Shown: one piece after another, positions 1 to 5,027 of the stretch
How the letters are laid out: every line of letters begins with the position of its first letter
Numbering within the stretch: the stretch's first letter is position 1
DNA from: Muribaculaceae bacterium
GTDB taxonomy: Bacteria; Bacteroidota; Bacteroidia; Bacteroidales; Muribaculaceae
Reading direction: 5' to 3'
Length of the DNA stretch: 5,027 bases
Assembly (NCBI GenBank): GCA_009775535.1
Contig: VSPW01000142.1
Span: forward strand, 1 to 5,027
Notes under the pieces: model-generated
Database searches by the model: none
Told to the model about the DNA's origin: nothing
The model's input: the letters and a program-made list of their open reading frames with translations, nothing else
Made by a program: the position numbers and the translations under genes

Positions 1-23
1 AATATTTTTAATGATGCATAGTT

Positions 24-31
24 CAAAGATA
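24..31 (-). promoter_or_regulatory. Candidate leftward promoter, -7 box
   Basis: Read on the minus strand this is TATCTTTG, an exact match to the Bacteroidota -7 consensus TAnnTTTG. It points left, out of the window, and would serve a gene divergent from gyrA. No start codon with an open frame lies in the 23 bases to its left: the only ATG there is followed by two codons and a stop. The divergent gene must therefore begin outside the window. From memory, clpC lies next to gyrA in some Bacteroides, but nothing here shows which gene this is. No TTTG -33 element is visible at the usual spacing of about 19-21 bp. Confidence 0.5.
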
Positions 32-54
32 GTGCGTTTTTTGGAAAAAATCAC

Positions 55-62
55 TACCTTTG
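55..62 (+). promoter_or_regulatory. Candidate gyrA promoter, -7 box
   Basis: TACCTTTG matches the Bacteroidota -7 consensus TAnnTTTG and lies 81 bp upstream of the gyrA start codon. Transcription would begin a few bases downstream, at roughly 67-71, giving a leader of about 75 nt. The only TTTG upstream (40-43) sits 11 bp from the -7 box, closer than the usual 19-21 bp, so a standard -33 element is missing or degenerate. The matching box on the opposite strand at 24-31 strengthens the case that this is a real promoter region. Confidence 0.6.
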
Positions 63-72
63 TAGGATGATT

Positions 73-105
73 TCCGGGTATGTCAAGGTTTTTTAGCATA
101 CCGGA
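73..105 (+). promoter_or_regulatory. Stem-loop in the gyrA mRNA leader
   Basis: TCCGGGTATG (73-82) pairs with CATACCGGA (97-105) to give nine Watson-Crick pairs with one bulged G (78) and a 14-nt loop that includes a T-run (89-94). No T-run follows the stem, so it does not look like an intrinsic terminator. If transcription starts just downstream of the -7 box at 55-62, this hairpin forms at or very near the 5' end of the gyrA transcript. There it could affect mRNA stability or bind a regulator. That role is inference; only the pairing is seen. Confidence 0.5.
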
Positions 106-143
106 TAGATAAAAGGAAAAGTGTAACATAATATATTTAAATA

Positions 144-2702
144 ATGCTGGAAGAAGACAGGATTATAAAAATTGATATCGAAAATGAAATGAAGTCGGCC
201 TATATCGACTATTCAATGTCGGTAATAGTGTCGCGTGCATTGCCTGATGTCCGGGACGGACTTAAGCCAGTGCATCGCCGTGTGCTGTTTGGCATGGACG
301 AAATGGGTAACAACAGTGACCGCCCATTGAAGAAATCCGCCAACTGTGTCGGTGAAGTGATGGGTAAATACCATCCTCATGGTGACTCATCGATATATGG
401 GACATTGGTACGCCTGACACAGGATTGGGCAATGCGTTACACCCTAGTGGAAGGGCATGGAAATTTCGGATCGGTTGATGGTGACAGTCCTGCCGCCATG
501 CGATACACAGAGGTGCGTCTGCGCAAAATGGGTGAAGAGATGCTCCGTGATTTATACAGTGATACGGTGGACTTCCAGCCGAACTATGACAACTCCCGTA
601 AGGAACCGATAGTCCTCCCCACCCGTTTCCCGAATCTTCTGGTCAATGGCGCTTCGGGAATTGCAGTAGGCATGGCAACCAATATGCCTACACACAATTT
701 AAGGGAATCGATAGATGCAACGATAGCACTTATTGAAAATCCTGATATGGAAATCTCGGACCTTATGAAAATCATTAAGGCACCGGATTTTCCTACTGGA
801 GGTACTATATATGGATACAATGGTGTTAAGGAGGCTTTTGAGACTGGCCGAGGACGCATACTCATACGCGCAAAGGCTGAGATTGAGACCGTGGATAACC
901 ACGAATGTATCATTGTCAATGAAATCCCGTATGGCGTAAATAAGGCTGAACTTATAAAATATATAGCAACCCTGGTTACAGAGAAGAAGCTTGACGGTAT
1001 AGCCGACCTCAATGACGAAAGCGACTATCAGGGTATGCGTATTGTGATAACGCTAAAATCCGATGCCAATTCCAATGTGGTCCTGAACAAGCTTTATAAG
1101 ATGACCCAGATGCAGGCATCGTTCAGCGTAAACAATGTGGCATTGGTCAACGGGCGTCCACAGCTCCTGAACCTGAAGCAGCTTATAAAGGCTTTTATCG
1201 ACCATAGGCATGAGGTTGTGATACGCCGCACGAAATTTGAGTTGAATAAGGCTCAGGAACGGGCTCATATACTTGAGGGTCTGATTATCGCATCGCAGAA
1301 CATTGATGAAGTTATACATATAATAAAATCATCAAAAGATCCAGCTTTGGCGCGAGAAAGGCTTATGGAGCGGTTCGGGCTTTCAGAGGCTCAATGCAAT
1401 GCTATATTGTCAATGCAGTTGCGTCAGTTGACGGGTCTGGAACAGGAAAAATTGCAGAGTGCGTATGATGAAGTCATGGCTCTGATCGCTCATCTGGAGG
1501 AGATACTTAATAATGATGAGGTGTGCTGGAATCTTATCAAGTCAGAACTTATCGAAGTCCGTGACAAATACGGAGATGAGCGTAAGACAGATATAGACTA
1601 TACTGCAGGGGATTTTTCTGCGGAAGATTTCTATGCGGATGATGAAATGATTATAACAATCTCCCATATGGGATACATCAAGCGCACGCCATTGAGTGAG
1701 TTTCGGGCACAGAACAGAGGTGGTGTTGGCTCTAAAGGCAGTGACACCCGCGATGAGGATTTTATTGAATATATATATCCGGCCTCAATGCACAATGACC
1801 TGCTGTTCTTTACACGCAAAGGTATCTATTACAGGATAAAGGTATATGATATCCCTGAAGGTTCAAAAAATTCTAAGGGGCGTGCAATACAGAATATGCT
1901 CGAAATCGATTCTGATGATGCTATAAACGCAGTTATCAAAATTAAAGGCATAAAGGATATCGAATTTGCAGAGTCCCATAAGCTTGTATTTGCCACCAAA
2001 CGTGGTGTAATAAAGAAAACATCCCTACGTGAATACGTAAATGCGCCTACAAGAGGGAAAAAGGCAATAATAGTACGTGAAGGAGATGAACTTCTAGGAG
2101 TTGAACTTACAGACGGCAACAGTGAAATCATCATGGCAAACCGTAACGGGCGTGCCATACGATTCCATGAAAGCAAGTTGCGGGATATGGGCCGTGTTTC
2201 AAGCGGTGTCCGTGGAATGACCTTGGACGGACCAGAGGATGAAGTAGTCGGCATGTTGGCCATGATGCCAGACACTGAGAACAATGTAATGGTTGTCAGT
2301 GAAAACGGCTATGGCAAGCGGTCTCTATTGGAAGACTATAGGATCACTAACCGTGGAGGTAAAGGCGTAAGGACTCTAAATATAACAGATAAGACAGGTC
2401 GCCTTGTTGCAATCAAGAGTGTCAACGATGATAATGACCTAGTGATAATCAATATTTCGGGCATAACATTGCGTATACGTCTTGCTGATTTAAGAGTGCA
2501 AGGGCGTTACACACAAGGGGTGCGTCTCATCAATCTAGACAAGCGCGGTGACACTATAGCATCTGTATGTTGTGTAGACACTGATCCGGAGGAAGAAACT
2601 GAAGAATTGGATGGCGCTGAGCTTCCGTCTGTAGAAGAAGGCAATTTACAGGAGGAAGAGCAGGAAGATATTCCAGAAGACGAAATTACGGACGAGGAAT
2701 AA
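144..2702 (+). CDS. gyrA: DNA gyrase subunit A
   Basis: GyrA is the DNA-breaking and rejoining subunit of the A2B2 gyrase, which uses ATP (via GyrB) to introduce negative supercoils. The product is 852 residues, a normal length for the family. The catalytic pair Arg120-Tyr121 lies in AAMRYTE, and the DNA-intercalating isoleucine is Ile173 in GASGIAVGMATN. The winged-helix/tower core spans about 30-350, the coiled-coil dimer arm about 350-490, and the six-bladed DNA-wrapping domain about 498-810. The first-blade GyrA-box reads QNRGGVG (523-529), and a related NRGGKG occurs at 736-741. NFGSVDGDSPAAMRYTE separates it from ParC. The quinolone region has Ser82 (E. coli Ser83) but Gly86 where E. 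coli has Asp87. Residues 811-852 form an acidic tail with 22 Asp/Glu and no Lys/Arg. The start MLEEDRIIKI agrees with Bacteroides GyrA as I remember it; an A/T-rich stretch rather than a Shine-Dalgarno precedes it. Confidence 0.98.
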   Translation: MLEEDRIIKIDIENEMKSAYIDYSMSVIVSRALPDVRDGLKPVHRRVLFGMDEMGNNSDRPLKKSANCVGEVMGKYHPHGDSSIYGTLVRLTQDWAMRYTLVEGHGNFGSVDGDSPAAMRYTEVRLRKMGEEMLRDLYSDTVDFQPNYDNSRKEPIVLPTRFPNLLVNGASGIAVGMATNMPTHNLRESIDATIALIENPDMEISDLMKIIKAPDFPTGGTIYGYNGVKEAFETGRGRILIRAKAEIETVDNHECIIVNEIPYGVNKAELIKYIATLVTEKKLDGIADLNDESDYQGMRIVITLKSDANSNVVLNKLYKMTQMQASFSVNNVALVNGRPQLLNLKQLIKAFIDHRHEVVIRRTKFELNKAQERAHILEGLIIASQNIDEVIHIIKSSKDPALARERLMERFGLSEAQCNAILSMQLRQLTGLEQEKLQSAYDEVMALIAHLEEILNNDEVCWNLIKSELIEVRDKYGDERKTDIDYTAGDFSAEDFYADDEMIITISHMGYIKRTPLSEFRAQNRGGVGSKGSDTRDEDFIEYIYPASMHNDLLFFTRKGIYYRIKVYDIPEGSKNSKGRAIQNMLEIDSDDAINAVIKIKGIKDIEFAESHKLVFATKRGVIKKTSLREYVNAPTRGKKAIIVREGDELLGVELTDGNSEIIMANRNGRAIRFHESKLRDMGRVSSGVRGMTLDGPEDEVVGMLAMMPDTENNVMVVSENGYGKRSLLEDYRITNRGGKGVRTLNITDKTGRLVAIKSVNDDNDLVIINISGITLRIRLADLRVQGRYTQGVRLINLDKRGDTIASVCCVDTDPEEETEELDGAELPSVEEGNLQEEEQEDIPEDEITDEE

Positions 2703-2737
2703 TAAATTTCAATAAATAACCAAAACAACATAACGTT

Positions 2738-3919
2738 ATGAAAAAAATCACTATCTTAGGTCTATGCCTTGCAGTAGGTATCGGAGCGTCAGCTCAGATG
2801 AAACTTGCAAAGGAAGTTGAGCGCAACACAAAGAACAACTTCAACGAGGCCGTAAAGCAGATGACCCCCATCTTCTCAAACCCTGAAACAGAAAAAGAGG
2901 CATTCCCACGTTATGTAGTGGGTAAGGCCGGATTTGGCGAATATGATGATATGTTCGCAAAGAAGCAGCTTAATATGCCTACTGATGACAAAGCTATGGG
3001 CAAGGCTCTTCTGGGTGGATATGACTATATGATGCAGGCGATAGCCCTCGATACAGTGGTGGATGCCAAAGGCAAGGTGAAAACCAAACATTCCAAGGAC
3101 ATAATAAATACAGTCGGAGGCCATTTCAATGACTTTACAAATATGGCTGTATATCTATGGAACGTTGAAGACTATAAAGGTGCATACGATAGTTGGCAGG
3201 TTTATGTTGACTTGACTAAAGATCCTCGCTTTGCAAAGACTTTGGATAAAATGATGCCAGCAGACACCATGATCCAAAATATAATATTCAATCAGGCATT
3301 AGCTGCATTCAATATGAAAGATCATTCTGCTGCCCTTGACAAGTTTATGGAAGTAATGGATTATGGTCCAGCCAAGAAGCATGTATATGACTATGCCCTT
3401 TCTGTTGCTCAGGAACTGGACAAGAATGATACAATCCTTGCTATCTGCGAAAAGGCCATTCCTTTGTATGGCAATGAAGACAGCCTTTATCTCATCAATG
3501 TAATCAATGTGTACAACCGTAAGGGCGATGCCGAGAATGCATTCAAGAAAATAGAGGAGGCGATACAGCAGCAGCCTGATAATGCCCAGCTATGGCGTGT
3601 GAAAGGCTACCTATATGAATATAAGGAGGACTATGACAATGCGCTTTCTGCATATGAAAAGGCAATACAGGTAGATCCGAAGTTCGTTATGGGTATCTAT
3701 GATTATGCCCGTTCCCTATACAATAAAGGTATGCGTACAGAGGATGTTACATCGCAAGCAGATTATGCAAAAGTACAGAAAGAAACTATAATGCCTCTGT
3801 ATCGTCAAGCAAAAGATTTGCTGGTTAAAGCTACTGAACTTGCTGGTGATGACCAGAATGTGCTAAGCCAAATTGAAAAATTGATGGATAATCTCAACTA
3901 TAAGCTCGGCGAGGAATAA
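2738..3919 (+). CDS. Exported tetratricopeptide-repeat protein, downstream of gyrA
   Basis: This is a 393-residue protein of unknown specific function. Residues 1-19 form a signal peptide (MKK, hydrophobic core, ASA before Gln20). Cys10 does not sit in a proper lipobox because a Leu precedes it, so cleavage by signal peptidase I and a periplasmic location are expected. TPR units of 34 residues can be aligned at about 180-213, 214-247, 249-282 and 283-316, with a weaker one at about 130-163. The best (283-316) has Trp286, Gly290, Tyr293, Ala302, Tyr306, Ala309 and Pro314 at the consensus positions. The C-terminus (350-390) looks like capping helices. TPR folds bind proteins, so a scaffold or chaperone-like role is plausible, but no partner can be named. 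The gene starts 35 bp after gyrA with no promoter or terminator between, so read-through from gyrA is likely. No Shine-Dalgarno is seen, as is usual in this phylum. Confidence 0.9.
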   Translation: MKKITILGLCLAVGIGASAQMKLAKEVERNTKNNFNEAVKQMTPIFSNPETEKEAFPRYVVGKAGFGEYDDMFAKKQLNMPTDDKAMGKALLGGYDYMMQAIALDTVVDAKGKVKTKHSKDIINTVGGHFNDFTNMAVYLWNVEDYKGAYDSWQVYVDLTKDPRFAKTLDKMMPADTMIQNIIFNQALAAFNMKDHSAALDKFMEVMDYGPAKKHVYDYALSVAQELDKNDTILAICEKAIPLYGNEDSLYLINVINVYNRKGDAENAFKKIEEAIQQQPDNAQLWRVKGYLYEYKEDYDNALSAYEKAIQVDPKFVMGIYDYARSLYNKGMRTEDVTSQADYAKVQKETIMPLYRQAKDLLVKATELAGDDQNVLSQIEKLMDNLNYKLGEE

Positions 3920-3944
3920 TCCATTACATAATATTGCAATTAAT

Positions 3945-3982
3945 AAAGTCACAGGTCTTATTGGTAGATCTGTGACTTTTTT
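3945..3982 (+). terminator. Intrinsic terminator after the gyrA-TPR unit
   Basis: A perfect 10-bp stem, AAAGTCACAG (3945-3954) with CTGTGACTTT (3970-3979), extends inward by four more pairs including one G-T, leaving a 7-nt loop (3959-3965). A run of six T (3977-3982) ends it. It begins 25 bp after the TPR stop codon. The minus-strand side lacks a comparable T-run, so it acts mainly on rightward transcription. Confidence 0.92.
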
Positions 3983-4011
3983 CTGTTAATAGATGGCTTG
4001 AAAAATGATAA

Positions 4012-4037
4012 AATTTGTAAAATAATTTGTAGCTTTG
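4012..4037 (+). promoter_or_regulatory. Candidate promoter for the YitT-family gene
   Basis: TAGCTTTG (4030-4037) matches the Bacteroidota -7 consensus TAnnTTTG, lies downstream of the terminator, and sits 29 bp before the start codon at 4067, giving a leader of about 20-25 nt. An 8-bp direct repeat AATTTGTA occurs at 4012-4019 and 4024-4031; the second copy overlaps the -7 box. The TTTG at 4014-4017 is 12 bp from the -7 box, too close to be a standard -33 element. Confidence 0.6.
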
Positions 4038-4066
4038 CAGCCGGAAGAATATAACAACTAATAGTT

Positions 4067-5027
4067 ATGAATATTGACCGTCAACATTTTTTTATGTCCA
4101 GTAAGGATTATATAATAATCGCACTTGGGATCGCCATTTATGCATTTGGATTCTGTGCGTTTATATTACCTTACAAAGTGGTGATCGGTGGATTGGCCGG
4201 TTTAGGTACGATCGCATACTTTACGACAGGTATTCCAGTGGCGATTGCACAGTTTGCCATGAATATGACCTTACTTGCCATTGCATTTAAGACCGTAGGG
4301 AAAACGTTTGTAATACGTACCATCTATGGTGCAGTCTGCATATCGTTATTCATTGGTATATTGCAGCCTTTTTTCCCTGAACCGTTAGTGAAGGACCAGC
4401 CGTTCTTAAGTATTGTAATAGGAGGCCTCATGTGTGGGTTCGCTGTTGGTACGGCATTTGTCCATAATGGAAGTACAGGCGGTACTGATATTGTTGCGGC
4501 AATGGCTTCAAAAAAGACGAATGTCTCTGTTGGACGTATGATGTTATATACGGATGTGCTTATCATATCGTCATCATTCCTGTTATTCCATGAAATTGAA
4601 AAAACAGTATTTGGTTTCGTGGTATTGTTCCTTACTTCATACGTTGCCGATATGGTTATAAATACAAACCGTCAGGCTGTGCAGTTTACGATATTCTCAT
4701 CTAAATGGGAAGAAATCGCTACTGCAATAAATGATGAGGCCAATCGTGGTTGTACTGTGATTTCCGGTATGGGCTGGTATAGTAAACATGAAGTAAAAGT
4801 ACTGCTGGTGATGTGCAGGAAAATAGAATCTGTCACTATATTCCGTATAATAAAATCCATTGACAATGACGCGTTTATAACGCAGGCCAATGTCAATGGC
4901 GTTTATGGAAAGGGGTTTGATAAGATCAAGCTAAAGATGAAGCCGGCGCATACAGCCGAGCAACATACTCATCGGCATACAAAAACATTTTCTGGTAGTT
5001 CGCCAAATACAGTAAAAGGTGTTGAGT
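4067..5027 (+). CDS. YitT-family membrane protein with C-terminal DUF2179 domain (3' end outside window)
   Basis: The frame from ATG 4067 stays open to the window end: 320 codons plus one base, with no stop seen. The N-terminal part is a YitT-type (DUF161) membrane domain with hydrophobic stretches near residues 15-34, 38-53, 56-76, 82-100, 113-133, 157-174 and 179-197, and the family's Gly-rich GSTGGTDIVA motif at 135-144. A soluble DUF2179 domain follows at about 227-284 (RGCTVISGMGWYS to GVYGKGF). The biochemical function of YitT proteins is not established, so only location in the inner membrane with a cytoplasmic C-terminal domain is inferred. After residue 291 comes a polar tail with His295, His300, His302 and His304, beyond the usual domain end; the stop is probably close. 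The start fits the promoter at 4030-4037; Met10 is an alternative. It has its own transcription unit, separated from the TPR gene by a terminator. No Shine-Dalgarno is seen. Confidence 0.9.
   Translation, partial: MNIDRQHFFMSSKDYIIIALGIAIYAFGFCAFILPYKVVIGGLAGLGTIAYFTTGIPVAIAQFAMNMTLLAIAFKTVGKTFVIRTIYGAVCISLFIGILQPFFPEPLVKDQPFLSIVIGGLMCGFAVGTAFVHNGSTGGTDIVAAMASKKTNVSVGRMMLYTDVLIISSSFLLFHEIEKTVFGFVVLFLTSYVADMVINTNRQAVQFTIFSSKWEEIATAINDEANRGCTVISGMGWYSKHEVKVLLVMCRKIESVTIFRIIKSIDNDAFITQANVNGVYGKGFDKIKLKMKPAHTAEQHTHRHTKTFSGSSPNTVKGVE

Larger units (their letters stand above)
24..62. repeat. 39-bp imperfect palindrome holding both divergent -7 boxes
   Basis: The segment is symmetric about base 43. 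Left arm CAAAGATAGTG (24-34) pairs with right arm CACTACCTTTG (52-62) at 10 of 11 positions, and T37-T41 pairs with A45-A49. Of the 19 symmetric pairs, 15 are Watson-Crick, one is G-T (42/44), and three mismatch (29/57, 35/51, 36/50). Each arm ends in a TAnnTTTG box facing outward. The two boxes are 23 bp apart, so RNA polymerase bound at one would cover the other. Confidence 0.65.

Noticed and set aside
73..105. Leader hairpin as an intrinsic terminator or riboswitch
   Set aside because: No T-run follows the stem on either strand, and the leader of about 75 nt shows no recognised riboswitch core; a simple stem-loop is all that can be supported.
111..121. AAAAGGAAAAG as a gyrA ribosome binding site
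   Set aside because: It is about 23 bases upstream of the ATG, too far for a Shine-Dalgarno, and genes of this phylum usually lack one.
584..1012. Minus-strand open frame of 142 codons inside gyrA
   Set aside because: It is the shadow of a strongly conserved coding frame, resembles no family I know, and has no promoter or separate context. The same holds for the other antisense frames at 699-902, 1053-1319, 1631-1819, 1829-2284 and 2507-2731.
144..2702. Identity as topoisomerase IV subunit ParC
   Set aside because: The NFGSVDGDSPAAMRYTE segment, GyrA-type boxes and overall match to Bacteroides-type GyrA favour gyrase.
2876..3124. Minus-strand open frame inside the TPR gene
   Set aside because: It lies opposite a clear coding region with a signal peptide and TPR repeats, and it is Cys/His/Ile-rich in the way antisense frames often are.
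4324..4896. Minus-strand open frames at 4324-4566 and 4672-4896
   Set aside because: Both lie opposite the YitT-family gene, whose plus-strand frame has clear family motifs and runs unbroken from 4067 to the window end.
1..5027. CRISPR array, insertion sequence, tRNA/rRNA or a new defence-type system
   Set aside because: No spaced direct repeats, terminal inverted repeats, transposase motifs or RNA gene signatures were seen; the gene content is housekeeping and the frames are intact.

Overview
The window looks like an ordinary chromosomal housekeeping segment from a Bacteroidales bacterium. Three things point there. The first gene is a full-length GyrA of the Bacteroides type. Start codons have A/T-rich upstream sequence with no Shine-Dalgarno motif. 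Candidate promoters carry the Bacteroidota -7 element TAnnTTTG. A Muribaculaceae- or Prevotella-like source is a guess that I cannot settle by eye.

Layout. Positions 1-143 are a short regulatory region. A 39-bp imperfect palindrome (24-62) has a TAnnTTTG box at each end, one per strand, so it looks like a divergent promoter firing gyrA to the right and an unseen gene to the left. A stem-loop (73-105) lies at the very start of the predicted gyrA transcript. gyrA fills 144-2702. Only 35 bp separate it from a secreted tetratricopeptide-repeat (TPR) protein gene (2738-3919), and no terminator or promoter is visible between them, so the two are probably co-transcribed. A strong intrinsic terminator (3945-3982) closes that unit. 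A new TAnnTTTG promoter (4030-4037) then serves a YitT-family membrane protein gene that starts at 4067 and is still open at the window end.

How the genes relate. GyrA is the cleavage/religation subunit of DNA gyrase. The TPR protein is predicted to be exported to the periplasm, so its linkage to gyrA probably reflects shared expression rather than a shared complex. The YitT gene is a separate transcription unit of unknown function. I see no mobile elements, CRISPR arrays, RNA genes, frameshifts or signs of transfer, and nothing that amounts to a new multi-gene system. The points most worth a second look are the symmetric divergent promoter, the 5'-terminal leader hairpin, and the glycine at the quinolone-contact position of GyrA.
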